DNA of 64,000 nt from positions 62,001 to 126,000 of the forward strand of contig NZ_BAXZ01000024.1 in the NCBI RefSeq assembly GCF_000684975.1. Direction: 5' to 3'. A program made the position numbers and the translations under genes. This stretch comes from Paraburkholderia acidipaludis NBRC 101816. GTDB lineage: Bacteria; Pseudomonadota; Gammaproteobacteria; Burkholderiales; Burkholderiaceae. Below, piece by piece: positions 35,729 through 44,892 of the stretch. The notes beneath the pieces were generated by a model. The model saw only the letters and a program-made list of their open reading frames with translations, was not told where the DNA came from and did no database searches. The first letter of the stretch is position 1, and each line of letters starts with the position of its first letter.

Positions 35729-37234
35729 TTACTTTTCCGCCCCGCGCAACGCCGCCTCGACGATAACCGCCGCGAGTCGCCGCGCCGCCTCCTCCATCTG
35801 CGCACGGCCGAATCCGCCAAAGCCGAGTATGAGCCCGGGGCGCGCGGTGCCGCGCGCGAACATCGGCGACACCGCCCGCACCGCCACGCCGTTCTGGGCC
35901 GCCCGCTGAACGACCCGGCGGTCGTCGAAACGGTCTGCGAGCCACAGCACCAGATGCATGCCCTGATCGCCGGGTTCGATCCAGGCCAGATCCTCGGGCA
36001 ACAGCTCGCCAAGCGTCCTGATCAACTGAATGCGATGCTCCGCATACACGTTGCGGACTTTTCGGATATGACGTTCGAGATGCCCCTCCGCCATGAAGGC
36101 GGCCAGCACGTGCTGATCGGCGGTGGGAGGATGGCGGTCCATGAGCACGCGCGCCCCGCAGAAGGCGTCGACAAGACCGCGCGGGACAATCGCGTAGCCC
36201 AGCCTCAGCGAGGGAAACAAGATCTTGCTGAAGGTGCCGAGGTAAATCACGCGGTCCGGGTCCAGGCCCTGAAGCGCCGGGAACGGGTAGCCTTCGTATC
36301 GCAGTTCGCTGTCGTAGTCGTCCTCGACCACCCGGGCGTTGCCGGCCCGCGCCCAGGCCAGCAGCGCCGTGCGCCGGGCCATGCTCAAGGGCATACCCAG
36401 CGGATACTGGTGGGACGGCGTGACGAATGCCGCGCGCGCTTGCGGCGCCATGCGCAGACCGGCCTCCACGTCGAGACCTTCGGCGTCGACGGGAACCCGC
36501 ACCATGCCGTCACGGTGGCCCATGCTCTCCAGAATGGCGGTAACGCCGCGATAGGCGGGGTTCTCCACCCACGCCTGATCGCGCGGCCCCAGCAGGACCT
36601 GGCTCGCGAGAAAGAGTCCCTGCTGGGTTCCGCTCGTCACCACGACCTGATCCGCTTCGCAGCGCACCGAGCGGGACTTGCGCACGTAGGCGGCAATCGC
36701 TTCGCGCAGCGTTAGTGCGCCAAGCGGATCCGCATATCCGGTCGGCGCGCCGGGCCCCCTCGCGCGCAGCCGGTTGCCGAGGCGGCGCCAGGTGTCGGCG
36801 GGCGCGGTCAAACCGGTCGGCACCGATATGGCGAAAGGTATCGGCTCCAGCGGCCGGAACTCTCGCGCAATCTGCGCGAATACCTCGGCCCGTTCGGACA
36901 GGCCGGGTTCCGATGTCGCACGTGCGCCGGTCGCGCGGGATTCGCCGGCCGGCTGTGGCCGGGCCAGCGCCTGCGCGACGCGGGTTCCCGCGCCCGCCTT
37001 CGATTCGAGAAAGCCCTCGGCGATCAATTGCGCGTAGGCGTCGATCACCGTGCCGCGAGCCACGCGAAGCGAAGCGGCAAGCGAACGCGTGGACGGTAAC
37101 GCATCGCCCGCCGCGAGATCGTTTTTACGCACCGCCGCCCGCAACGCCTCGGCAACCTGGCGGCTCAGATGGCCCGCGGTGCGGTCGAGCGCACCGAATG
37201 ACGGCATCTCCGCAATTCGCGCCGTTCTCGCCAT
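35729..37234 (-). CDS. MocR/PdxR-like regulator (GntR helix plus aminotransferase-like domain)
   Basis: A 501-residue regulator. GntR winged helix about 25-90 (L-P-S-T-R-S-L-A-A-S-L-R-V-A-R-G-T-V), then a fold-type I domain with T-G-Y-A-D-P-L-G, V-T-S-G-T-Q-Q-G, E-D-D-Y-D-S-E-L-R-Y and the PLP Lys in G-T-F-S-K-I-L-F-P-S-L-R. This is the PdxR-type branch (E-D-D-Y-D-S-E). It is divergent from a PaiB-like gene over 123 bases, a common pairing, and probably represses or activates it in response to PLP. Confidence 0.93.
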   Translation of the reverse strand: MARTARIAEMPSFGALDRTAGHLSRQVAEALRAAVRKNDLAAGDALPSTRSLAASLRVARGTVIDAYAQLIAEGFLESKAGAGTRVAQALARPQPAGESRATGARATSEPGLSERAEVFAQIAREFRPLEPIPFAISVPTGLTAPADTWRRLGNRLRARGPGAPTGYADPLGALTLREAIAAYVRKSRSVRCEADQVVVTSGTQQGLFLASQVLLGPRDQAWVENPAYRGVTAILESMGHRDGMVRVPVDAEGLDVEAGLRMAPQARAAFVTPSHQYPLGMPLSMARRTALLAWARAGNARVVEDDYDSELRYEGYPFPALQGLDPDRVIYLGTFSKILFPSLRLGYAIVPRGLVDAFCGARVLMDRHPPTADQHVLAAFMAEGHLERHIRKVRNVYAEHRIQLIRTLGELLPEDLAWIEPGDQGMHLVLWLADRFDDRRVVQRAAQNGVAVRAVSPMFARGTARPGLILGFGGFGRAQMEEAARRLAAVIVEAALRGAEK

Positions 37235-37357
37235 GATTCTGGCTCATCAAGAATTGAATAAACTGGATCTACAGGATAAACCACTTTTCGGGCAAACTTG
37301 AACCCGTTGCCGTGCCGGTCCATCGTCCCGTTCATTCCGCCAGCCAGAGGCATTCGC
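37235..37357. promoter_or_regulatory. Divergent promoter region, MocR / PaiB-like
   Basis: 123 bases between divergent starts. It holds AT-rich blocks around 37250-37285 with repeated TGGAT and GGATAAACC-like words suitable for a MocR site. AGAGG before 37358 is the ribosome site of the right-hand gene. Confidence 0.45.
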
Positions 37358-37996
37358 ATGTACGTACCCGCTCATTTCGCCGAAACCCGCAAGGAAGTGC
37401 TGCACACCCTCATCGCCCAACACCCGTTTGGCACACTGGTCACGCACGGCCAAAGCGGGCTCGACGCCAATCACATCCCGTTCGAACTGGCCGCCGAAGA
37501 AGGCGAGCTGGGCGTGCTGCGCGCGCACGTCGCGCGGGCCAATCCGGTATGGCAGGACGCGGCGAACGGCGACGAGGTACTGGTGATTTTCCGGGCCGGG
37601 GACGCCTACATTTCGCCGAACTGGTATCCGAGCAAGCACGAAACGCACAAGCAGGTCCCCACCTGGAATTACCAGGTCGTCCACGCGCATGGACGCATCG
37701 CGATCCTCGACGACGAGCGCTATGTGCGCGGCGTGGTCAGCCGCCTGACGCGCACGCACGAGGCATCGCTGCCGAAACCCTGGAAGATGGGGGACGCTCC
37801 CCAGGACTATATCGATACGATGCTCAAGGCCATCGTCGGCCTGCAGATCGAGATCACGCGACTCGTCGGCAAGAGCAAACTCAGCCAGAACAAGGAAACC
37901 CGCGATATTCGCGGGGCCGCCGAGGCGCTCAAGGCAAGCGGAGCGTCACCGATTGGCGATGCCATGCTCGCCGAGGCCGCCAGGAAGCCGGAATAG
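37358..37996 (+). CDS. FMN-binding PaiB-family protein
   Basis: A 212-residue split-barrel flavin-binding protein, described in Bacillus as a negative transcriptional regulator. The start at 37358 (M-Y-V-P-A-H-F) follows AGAGG at 7 bases. Family motifs: F-G-T-L-V-T-H, A-N-H-I-P-F-E-L, R-A-H-V-A-R-A-N-P-V-W, Y-I-S-P-N-W-Y-P-S-K, V-P-T-W-N-Y, K-L-S-Q-N-K-x-x-x-D. Divergent from the MocR gene, which probably controls it. DNA binding by PaiB proteins is disputed; a flavin oxidoreductase role is the alternative. Confidence 0.93.
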   Translation: MYVPAHFAETRKEVLHTLIAQHPFGTLVTHGQSGLDANHIPFELAAEEGELGVLRAHVARANPVWQDAANGDEVLVIFRAGDAYISPNWYPSKHETHKQVPTWNYQVVHAHGRIAILDDERYVRGVVSRLTRTHEASLPKPWKMGDAPQDYIDTMLKAIVGLQIEITRLVGKSKLSQNKETRDIRGAAEALKASGASPIGDAMLAEAARKPE

Positions 37997-38105
37997 CGAA
38001 CCGCAGGCGGGGAGCCGACGGCCACTCCCTCACCGAAGCGAAGCGCGCGCGGAAATCGCCTACACTACAGAACCGGCGAACGCGGCCGCTCCGCGCGGGC
38101 TCATC

Positions 38106-38375
38106 ATGGCGCACATCTTCTTCGCAGCCTCGATTCAGCGGCATGTCGCAACGCCCGAGCGCGAAGTGGACGCACGCACGCTCGGCGAAGCGCTCGAGAC
38201 CGTATTTGTAGCGCAACCCCGGCTGCGCGGCTACATCCTCGACGACCAGGGCTCGCTGCGCAAGCATCTGTCCGTGTTCGTGGATGGCCGCCCGGTGCGC
38301 GACCGCCAGCATCTGTCCGATTCGCTCGGCGAGCAGAGCCGCGTGTACGTCGTGCAGGCACTGTCGGGCGGATAA
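38106..38375 (+). CDS. MoaD/ThiS-like ubiquitin-fold protein ending in Gly-Gly
   Basis: An 89-residue beta-grasp protein with the C-terminal L-S-G-G that sulphur-carrier proteins use for adenylation and thiocarboxylation. Seen: a beta-strand start with M-A-H-I-F-F-A, the region L-G-E-A-L-E-T-V-F, L-R-G-Y-I-L-D-D-Q-G-S-L-R-K-H-L-S-V-F-V-D-G and V-Y-V-V-Q-A-L-S-G-G. No MoaE, ThiG, ThiF or E1-type gene is near. It is followed after 36 bases by a BNR-repeat protein on the same strand, a pairing that recurs in other bacteria with unknown purpose. Confidence 0.85.
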   Translation: MAHIFFAASIQRHVATPEREVDARTLGEALETVFVAQPRLRGYILDDQGSLRKHLSVFVDGRPVRDRQHLSDSLGEQSRVYVVQALSGG

Positions 38376-38411
38376 AGGGACATCAAGGCTGCATTCGAGG
38401 AGACACTCGAC

Positions 38412-39557
38412 ATGAACGATCGATTGCTCGTCGCAACCCGCAAAGGGCTGTTCGTTCTGCATACCGATAGCCACGGCGGCTGGACGCTCGGCGACCCGCA
38501 TTTCGTCGGCGAACCGGTGAGCATGGTGCTGCACGATGCGCGCGACGGATCGCTGTACGCCGCGCTCAATCTCGGCCACTTCGGCGTAAAACTGCATCGC
38601 CGGCGCGCAGGCGCGGCGGATTGGGAAGAGTGCGCGGTGCCCGTTTATCCGCCGCAGCCCGCCGGCGATCCGCTTGCCGACAACGGCGCGAACCCCGGCG
38701 CAGATGATAAGGACACCGATCCGTCGGGCCCGCCGCTCGCCTGGACGCTTCACCAGATCTGGTCGCTCGAAACGGGCGGGCCGGACGAGCCAGGCGTCCT
38801 GTGGGCCGGCACGATACCCGGCGGCCTCTTCCGCTCCGACAACGCGGGCGATAGCTGGACGCTCAACCGCCCGCTATGGGATCGTCCGGAGCGCCGCGAA
38901 TGGGCCGGCGGCGGCTACGACTGGCCGGGCATCCATTCCGTGCTGGTCGATCCGCGCGACAGCCGGCACGTGACGATAGGCGTATCGAGCGGCGGCGTCT
39001 GGCAGACCTTCGACAGCGGCGCGACCTGGCACCTGAACGCCGAAGGCATGGAAGCCGACTACATGCCGCCGGAGCGGCGCGGCGAGGGCAACGTGCAGGA
39101 TCCCCACCGCGTCGTGCAATGCCCCGCCAATCCCGACGTACTCTGGACGCAGCATCACTGCGGGATTTTCCGCTCGACCAACGGAGCGATGCGCTGGCAG
39201 CGGATCGAAGCGCAACCTTCGAGCTTCGGCTTCGCGGTGGCCGTGCACCCGCGCGAGCCCGATACCGCGTGGTTCGTGCCCGCCGTGAAAGACCAGTACC
39301 GGATTCCCGTGAACGGCCAGTTCGTTGTCACGCGCACGCGCGACGGCGGCCGCACCTTCGAGCGCTTCTCGAGCGGCTTGCCGCCCGCGCCCGCTTACGA
39401 CCTCGTGTACCGGCACGGACTCGCGATCGACGACTCCGGCGCGCACCTCGCCATGGGGTCGACCACCGGCGCGCTATGGACGTCCGACGACGGCGGGGAG
39501 AACTGGCATCTGATTTCAGCGCATTTGCCGCCGGTGTATTGCGTCCGGTTTGGTTGA
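38412..39557 (+). CDS. BNR/Asp-box repeat protein (sialidase-like beta-propeller)
   Basis: A 381-residue beta-propeller with no signal peptide. Asp-box motifs of the form S-x-D-x-G-x-x-W are seen at least four times: F-R-S-D-N-A-G-D-S-W, F-D-S-G-A-T-W, R-D-G-G-R-T-F and S-D-D-G-G-E-N-W. The start at 38412 has a GAGGAG-like ribosome site. Such proteins are often named exo-alpha-sialidases, but the catalytic Arg triad, Tyr and Glu of true sialidases are not evident and the protein is cytoplasmic, so another role is likely. It follows the MoaD-like gene and probably forms an operon with it. Confidence 0.87.
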   Translation: MNDRLLVATRKGLFVLHTDSHGGWTLGDPHFVGEPVSMVLHDARDGSLYAALNLGHFGVKLHRRRAGAADWEECAVPVYPPQPAGDPLADNGANPGADDKDTDPSGPPLAWTLHQIWSLETGGPDEPGVLWAGTIPGGLFRSDNAGDSWTLNRPLWDRPERREWAGGGYDWPGIHSVLVDPRDSRHVTIGVSSGGVWQTFDSGATWHLNAEGMEADYMPPERRGEGNVQDPHRVVQCPANPDVLWTQHHCGIFRSTNGAMRWQRIEAQPSSFGFAVAVHPREPDTAWFVPAVKDQYRIPVNGQFVVTRTRDGGRTFERFSSGLPPAPAYDLVYRHGLAIDDSGAHLAMGSTTGALWTSDDGGENWHLISAHLPPVYCVRFG

Positions 39558-39626
39558 GGCGCGCAGCCGGCCGGGCGGCGCACGGCGTTATATGATGTGT
39601 CGCCTCCACGACCAGAACGACGCCAT

Positions 39627-40331
39627 ATGCGCCATTTCCCGCGATTGCCCGGACTCCTGAACCATGCGGCACACGGCACGGCGCTATGGCTCGCGTCCCT
39701 CGCGCTGATTGCCGCCGCCGCTTCGCAAGCGCACGCCGCCAAAGCACCGTGTTCCAGGGTCGATGCGGGCTACGTGCTCGACGACAGTCTGCGCGGCACG
39801 TTCGGCTCGACGAGCCCGGTCAATGCCTGCGTCGACGTGCTGCGCCCGCACAACGACGGACCGCGCCGCCTGCGCGTTTTCGTCGACGGCAAGCCGGTGC
39901 TCTCGAACGACTCCGTCGCGCTGGGCCCGAACGACGGCGGCGTGAATGGCGATCCGTTTCAGCCGCTCGCCAGCGGCCACGGTTCCCTGATCGTGCAGAA
40001 CGCAGGCGGCGGCGGTCCGCTGCAATGGACCGAGACATGGCGTCTGACCATACGCGACGGCCAATGGATCGTGGCGGGATGGGACAACGACGCTACGGAT
40101 ACGCACAGCGCCGCGGACGGCGGCGGCGAATTCCATCTGAGCATCAACTTCCTCACCGGCGACATACAGGACAACTACGATCCGCCCGACGACGACAATG
40201 CGTCGTCGAAGCGCCCCGCGCGGCATGTCTGCAAGGTGCCCGCCGGGTGGCGCAGCCCGCCCGTCGCGCAAGTCGCAAAGCTACGCAATACAAGCTGGAA
40301 TTGCGACGCGAAGCTTGGGAAGCCGCTATAG
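39627..40331 (+). CDS. Secreted protein of unknown function
   Basis: A 234-residue protein with a signal peptide (about 1-37, ending S-Q-A-H-A). The mature part is rich in Gly, Asp and Asn with a Cys pattern (P-C-S-R-V-D; N-A-C-V-D-V; H-V-C-K-V-P; N-C-D-A-K) that could give two disulphides. It has an acidic stretch D-P-P-D-D-D-N. The start at 39627 is the second ATG in frame and suits the signal better than 39597. Family not recognised. It ends 20 bases before a convergent LysR gene. Confidence 0.7.
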   Translation: MRHFPRLPGLLNHAAHGTALWLASLALIAAAASQAHAAKAPCSRVDAGYVLDDSLRGTFGSTSPVNACVDVLRPHNDGPRRLRVFVDGKPVLSNDSVALGPNDGGVNGDPFQPLASGHGSLIVQNAGGGGPLQWTETWRLTIRDGQWIVAGWDNDATDTHSAADGGGEFHLSINFLTGDIQDNYDPPDDDNASSKRPARHVCKVPAGWRSPPVAQVAKLRNTSWNCDAKLGKPL

Positions 40332-40351
40332 GACGGGCTACATAGGGCGGA

Positions 40352-41284
40352 CTATGAAGCCGGCGCTGACCCGGCCGATTGCCGCTGGCTTCTGCGCGTA
40401 ACGAGGCCGCGAATGCATACGCGCAGGCATCGAAGCGCCGGGTCGGCATCGGCGCGCGGATGCCACCCCTGCACGATCTGCTCGACCGGCACGGCCACCG
40501 GCAGCCGGAACATCGCGATTCCGAGGCTCTTTTCGACATTGCGCACCATGGGCTCCGCCGCGCACGCAACCAGGTCCGACTGTGCCGCCGCCATCAGCGA
40601 GCCGTAGGCGGTCGGCACCGTCAACGCAACCTCGCGCACGATCCCGGCTTCGGCCAGCGCGCGGTCCAGCACGTCGCGGCTTTGTCCGCGCTGCAGCACG
40701 GCAACGTGCTGCGAGGCGGCGAAGCGCTTGAGCGTGGCCCGCGAGCGGGCCAGCGGGTGTCCTGCCCTCACGGCTCCTACGATGTGCTGTTCGAGTAGCA
40801 GTTCCGTGTGGATCTCCGGGCTGCGATCGTACAAGGTCCCGATGTCGAGGTCGACGCGACCCTCGCGCAGCGCCATGACATCGCCGTCGAGTTCAGGCAC
40901 GAAGCGCACGGTGGCAAGCGGCATGGCCTGCCGCACCGCCGCCAGCAACTGCGCGCCGAACACCACGGGAAAGCTGTCCATCGCACGCACGACGAATTCG
41001 CGGCGCATAGACGATAGTTGCGGCCCGTCCGCGGGCAGCATGAGTTGCCGCGCCTCGGCGACGAGCCGGCGCACGGGCTCCCGCAGTTCCAGCGCGCGCT
41101 GCGTGGGAATGAGGCGCTGGCCGGCGCGCACGAGGATCGGATCGCCTAGCGCCTCGCGAATGCGCGCGAGCGTATGGCTCATCGCCGGTGCGCTGAGGTG
41201 CATGCGTTCCGCCGCCTCGCTCACGCTGCCGGTACTGAGCAGCGTGTCGAGCGCGCAGAGCAGATTCAGGTCGAGTTTGTTCAT
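40352..41284 (-). CDS. LysR-family regulator (NodD/PcpR-like) divergent from an MFS pump
   Basis: A 310-residue LysR protein of the type starting M-N-K-L-D-L-N-L-L. Winged helix about 4-62 (VSEAAERMHLSAPAMSHTLA; A-L-G-D-P-I-L-V-R-A-G), effector domain about 85-290. It diverges from the DHA2 pump gene over 67 bases with a plausible LysR site between, so it likely regulates the pump in response to the pump's substrate. Confidence 0.92.
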   Translation of the reverse strand: MNKLDLNLLCALDTLLSTGSVSEAAERMHLSAPAMSHTLARIREALGDPILVRAGQRLIPTQRALELREPVRRLVAEARQLMLPADGPQLSSMRREFVVRAMDSFPVVFGAQLLAAVRQAMPLATVRFVPELDGDVMALREGRVDLDIGTLYDRSPEIHTELLLEQHIVGAVRAGHPLARSRATLKRFAASQHVAVLQRGQSRDVLDRALAEAGIVREVALTVPTAYGSLMAAAQSDLVACAAEPMVRNVEKSLGIAMFRLPVAVPVEQIVQGWHPRADADPALRCLRVCIRGLVTRRSQRQSAGSAPAS

Positions 41285-41306
41285 TTCGTGCAGGTATCGA
41301 TTAAGA

Positions 41307-41326
41307 ACATTGCACTGGTCAAATGT
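41307..41326. promoter_or_regulatory. LysR-type site ACATT-N10-AATGT
   Basis: Perfect 5-bp arms (41307-41311, 41322-41326) contain the T-N11-A pattern of LysR sites (T41311, A41323). It lies centrally in the 67-base gap between the LysR gene and the MFS gene. Confidence 0.6.
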
Positions 41327-41351
41327 GGGCCATCGTACAACACTGGCGCCC

Positions 41352-42812
41352 ATGACTACGAGACCCGACACCGCGCTTCCGCTGGCCGCGACGTTCCTCG
41401 CCTTCCTCAGCCTCGTTGTACTGGCCGCGCTCGATCAGACCGTCGTATCGACGGTCCTTCCCGGCATTCAACGCGACCTTCGCGGCTCGAGCGACATTGC
41501 GTGGATATTCTCGGCCTACCTGATCACATCGACTGTCGCGGTGCCGCTATACGGAAAGCTCGCCGATCAGTGGGGCAGCAAGCCGGCTCTGCTTGCGGCC
41601 GCGTCGATCTTTCTGGCGGGCTCGGTTCTCTGCGGCGCGAGCAGCAGCGCCGTGGAACTCGTGTTGGCGCGCGGACTTCAGGGTGCGGGGGGAGGCGCGT
41701 TCATGACGCTGGCCATGACCTCGGTGGCGCGTCTCTTCGATCCGCCGCTGCGCTTTCGGCTACAAGGGCTGCTCGGCGCGGCGTTCAGCCTTTCGACCAT
41801 GGCGGGACCGGTATTGGGCGGCGTCCTCGTGCAATACGGTTCGTGGCGATGGGCGTTTTTTTTCAATGTCCCCGCGGCGCTGCTCGCCATCGCAGTCCTC
41901 AATTTCACGCTGCCCCGCACGCGCCCGATACAGGCCGGCGGCATGGATTACCGCGGTGCGCTGCTGTTGACCGCATCCCTCGTGTGCATCATCGTGGGAA
42001 CGTCCCGCAACGTGGCGCCGGGCGTGGGCCAGGCCGGCTGCGTACTGGCGGGTATCGCCCTGGCTGCGGTCTTTATCCGGCTTCAGGCGCGTGCGCCCAA
42101 TGCGCTTCTTCCGCTCGAACCGTTTCGGCATCCTTCCTATGTGGTGGCGAACGTGCTGAGCGCGGCGTCGGGCATCGCGCTCTTTGCCGTTGTCGTGTTC
42201 ATGCCGCTGTATTTCCAGTCCGCGCGCATGTTGACCCCGACCGCGTCCGGATGGCATCTGATGGCGCTGACGACCGGCATTACGCTCGGCTCGGCCGCCG
42301 GCGGCCGTTTTCTCACCGCCGCCGGGCGAGTACGCCGGTTGGCGACAACGGCGTGCGGGCTGATCTTCGTCGCCCTGGCGGCGCTGGCGTTTGCGCTCGC
42401 CAGCCATGGCGCTCCTGTGTTCGCGCTTGCCGCGTGCCTCGCGCCGTTGGGTGCCGGTCTCGGAATCCTGTTTCCGCTCGTCACCGTAGTGGCGCAGCGA
42501 TCGGTTTGCCCAACCATGCTGGGCGTGGCAACGGCGAGCCCGGTCATGTTCAGGTCGGTGGCGGGCGCCCTCGGCGTGTCGGTGCTCGATGCGATCTTTT
42601 CGGGCGCCATGCGTCACGCCGGGACCACGCTCCCGGGCGCCGCATCGGGAACGGCCGCGTTTGAAGACGCATTGAGCGTGGTGCTATGGGTGGTCGCCGG
42701 CGTGGCACTCATGGCCGGCCTTGCGGCGTGGCGTCTTCCACGGCAACTCATACGCCTCGCACCGCTTCGGCCTGGCCTTAACGTTGCTGCCGGAATGGAG
42801 GCACAGGAATAA
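41352..42812 (+). CDS. DHA2-family MFS drug exporter
   Basis: A 486-residue pump with 14 helices. Starts M-T-T-R-P-D and shows L-D-Q-T-V-V-S-T-V-L-P in helix 1, W-I-F-S-A-Y-L-I-T, Y-G-K-L-A-D-Q-W-G in the loop and Q-G-A-G-G-G-A-F in helix 4-5. The family motif C region (L-G-G-V-L-V) is intact. It stands alone behind its LysR regulator, without fusion protein or channel partner. Substrate unknown. Confidence 0.94.
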   Translation: MTTRPDTALPLAATFLAFLSLVVLAALDQTVVSTVLPGIQRDLRGSSDIAWIFSAYLITSTVAVPLYGKLADQWGSKPALLAAASIFLAGSVLCGASSSAVELVLARGLQGAGGGAFMTLAMTSVARLFDPPLRFRLQGLLGAAFSLSTMAGPVLGGVLVQYGSWRWAFFFNVPAALLAIAVLNFTLPRTRPIQAGGMDYRGALLLTASLVCIIVGTSRNVAPGVGQAGCVLAGIALAAVFIRLQARAPNALLPLEPFRHPSYVVANVLSAASGIALFAVVVFMPLYFQSARMLTPTASGWHLMALTTGITLGSAAGGRFLTAAGRVRRLATTACGLIFVALAALAFALASHGAPVFALAACLAPLGAGLGILFPLVTVVAQRSVCPTMLGVATASPVMFRSVAGALGVSVLDAIFSGAMRHAGTTLPGAASGTAAFEDALSVVLWVVAGVALMAGLAAWRLPRQLIRLAPLRPGLNVAAGMEAQE

Positions 42813-42839
42813 CTCGATAACCGAACCGGCCGCGCGCGC

Positions 42840-43802
42840 TCACGCCGACCGCAGTTCCCGCAGCCCTCGCCCCAGCCTGCGGCGAAGCAGCGTTCGCAGC
42901 GTGGCGCCGTCGGCATAGCCCACTTCCGCGGCAATGGCATCCAGATCCATCGAGCTCGTTTCGATCAGATGCCGCGCGCGCTCCACCCGACGGTCCTGGA
43001 AATACGACAACGGCGATTTGCCGAGCACGGCTTCCGCGCGCCTTTGCAGCGTCCGCGGGCTGGTGGCGAGCGCACTCGCCGCCTCCTGGAGCGAAAAGCC
43101 ACTCGCCAGGTTCGCGCGCGTCCAGCGCTCGAATCGCTCGATGAGCGGGTCGCTGTGCGCGAGGTGATCGGGAATGATGTACGGCGCCTGCGAGACCCGC
43201 CCGTCGACCAGCATGTACCGCGCCACGAGCGTCGCCAGCTCCGGGCTCGCCTGGCGAATCAGCCAGAGTACGAGATCGAGGTGTCCCATCGCCGCGCCGG
43301 CCGTCACGAACGGCCCGGATGGGACCAGCATGCGGTCCTTGTCGAGGCGTACCTTCGGGTAGCGGCTGCGAAAGAGCGGACTGAGCCACCAGGTCGTCGT
43401 GGCTTCCTCCGTGTCGAGCAACCCCGATTCGGCGAGGATGAATGTCCCGATGCAGGCCGCCGCGATGCGGGCGCCACCGGCGTGCCAGGCACGCAGCTGC
43501 GCCCCGGCATCGCGCACCGCGGGCCGATCGAGAAACCCGGCCAGCGTCTCGGGCGTCACGGTGCTGACCGCGGGAACGACGATCCAGTCGGCCGGCTGCG
43601 CGGTACGCGCCTTGTGGGTTTCGACCGTCACGCCAAGCGCCGTCTTGACGCGGGTTCGCAGGCCGGCCAGTTCGACTTCGAATGGCGGCGGCTCGCCGGG
43701 ATGCGCGACCGCAAAGAGCCCATTCGCCATCCTGAACGCGTCGCGCACCACCGCGAGGCCCGTGTCGAACACGCCATCCAGAGGGAACACGACGATACGC
43801 AT
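42840..43802 (-). CDS. GlxA-family regulator (DJ-1/PfpI plus AraC)
   Basis: A 320-residue transcription factor. Sensor half about 1-190 with A-C-I-G-T-F-I-L-A-E-S-G-L-L-D, keeping the Cys at the elbow; AraC half about 215-315 (FSLQEAASALATSPRTLQRR; L-D-A-I-A-A-E-V-G-Y-A-D-G-A-T-L). Convergent with the MFS gene (27 bases) and divergent from the GNAT gene, which is the likeliest target. Confidence 0.92.
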   Translation of the reverse strand: MRIVVFPLDGVFDTGLAVVRDAFRMANGLFAVAHPGEPPPFEVELAGLRTRVKTALGVTVETHKARTAQPADWIVVPAVSTVTPETLAGFLDRPAVRDAGAQLRAWHAGGARIAAACIGTFILAESGLLDTEEATTTWWLSPLFRSRYPKVRLDKDRMLVPSGPFVTAGAAMGHLDLVLWLIRQASPELATLVARYMLVDGRVSQAPYIIPDHLAHSDPLIERFERWTRANLASGFSLQEAASALATSPRTLQRRAEAVLGKSPLSYFQDRRVERARHLIETSSMDLDAIAAEVGYADGATLRTLLRRRLGRGLRELRSA

Positions 43803-43900
43803 GGCGTAAATGATTCGAATAATGTCATTTGCGATGCTACCTTCGCGGGCGGTCTGCGTCTATTCTTTGCTGCACCACACGATCGATGCAGGAGAACAGC

Positions 43901-44620
43901 ATGGCGGAAACGACCCTCGCCGAACAGAAAGCCGGCACCGCGCACCCGCTGGACAATGCGATATGGAATGCGCTCACCGGCAGACACGGCGCCTTCATGG
44001 AAGGCGACGGCCGCGTGCGGCGCTATACGGGCACGGTTGCGCCGTTCGGGGCAATGGCCGATACCAGCCCCGAGTCGTTCAGGACGTTGCACGCGCTCAC
44101 CGGGCGGCACGGCCCGACCGCCCTCGTGACCGTGGACGAGATCGTGCCTCCCGCGGCGTTCTCCATCACGAGGCGCGACACACTGCTGCAAATGGTGTGG
44201 CAGGGCGAGCCCGATCACGAGGACAAGCCGGCGCATGTCAAGCTGACTGCCGGGGACGTGCCCGACATGCTCGCCCTCGTGGCGGCAACGCAGCCCGGCC
44301 CCTTCGGTCCGCGCACCATCGAACTCGGCACCTATATCGGCATGCGCCACGAAGGCAAGCTCGCCGCGATGGCCGGCGAGCGCATCAAGCCCGACGGCTT
44401 CACCGAGATCAGCGCGGTCTGCGTGGACCCGGCCTTTCGAGGACAAGGTCTTGCCGCGCGTCTCATGAAGCGGCTCATCTCGGCCATCGCCGCGCGCGCA
44501 GAAACGCCCTTCCTGCATGTGGTCGCGTCGAATCGCGGCGCCATCGCGCTCTACGAGAAGCTGGGCTTTGTCGAGCGGCGCGCCATGCATCTCATGGTGC
44601 TTGGCGTGGCGCAGCGTTGA
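43901..44620 (+). CDS. GNAT-family N-acetyltransferase
   Basis: A 239-residue acetyltransferase. The start at 43901 (M-A-E-T-T-L-A-E) has an AGGAG ribosome site at 8 bases. The catalytic GNAT core is in the C-terminal half (about 125-239): E-I-S-A-V-C-V-D-P-A-F-R-G-Q-G-L-A-A-R-L-M, then L-H-V-V-A-S-N-R-G-A-I-A-L-Y-E-K-L-G-F. The N-terminal half (L-D-N-A-I-W-N-A-L-T-G-R-H) is typical of a family with an inactive first lobe. Acceptor unknown. Confidence 0.92.
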   Translation: MAETTLAEQKAGTAHPLDNAIWNALTGRHGAFMEGDGRVRRYTGTVAPFGAMADTSPESFRTLHALTGRHGPTALVTVDEIVPPAAFSITRRDTLLQMVWQGEPDHEDKPAHVKLTAGDVPDMLALVAATQPGPFGPRTIELGTYIGMRHEGKLAAMAGERIKPDGFTEISAVCVDPAFRGQGLAARLMKRLISAIAARAETPFLHVVASNRGAIALYEKLGFVERRAMHLMVLGVAQR

Positions 44621-44703
44621 TCGTGAGACGGCCGCTCACACTGGAGCGGCTCCATGGTGGAAACCCCGGAATGGAGCGACGGCTCGCGAGGCACCTCGTC
44701 CCC

Positions 44704-44892
44704 TACACGAACGCGGCTCAGGAATGCAAACGCGGCAAGCGCACACAGCGGCGTGATCGCGGCGAGCCCATCGAGCAGAAGGCCAAACGCCGCATGGTAA
44801 GCGGCCCGCAGTGCGGCGGGCGCGAGGCCCGGCAGTCGTGCGGCTGCACCGGCCAGGTTCCCCGCCGCAAGCTGCGCGCTCGTCACGGTGCT
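44704..44892 (-). pseudogene. C-terminal remnant of an MFS exporter
   Basis: About 63 codons reading L-A-G-A-A-A-R-L-P-G-L-A-P-A-A-L-R then A-Y-H-A-A-F-G-L-L-L and one hydrophobic helix ending A-L-A-A-F-A-F-L, the pattern of the last helix and preceding loop of a DHA2 pump. No start, no earlier helices and no ribosome site precede it; homology stops abruptly at about 44892, exactly where an opposite-strand LysR remnant begins. Confidence 0.55.

Noticed and set aside
38412..39557. Calling the BNR protein a true sialidase
   Set aside because: Only Asp boxes are seen; there is no signal peptide and the catalytic Arg triad and Tyr are not evident.
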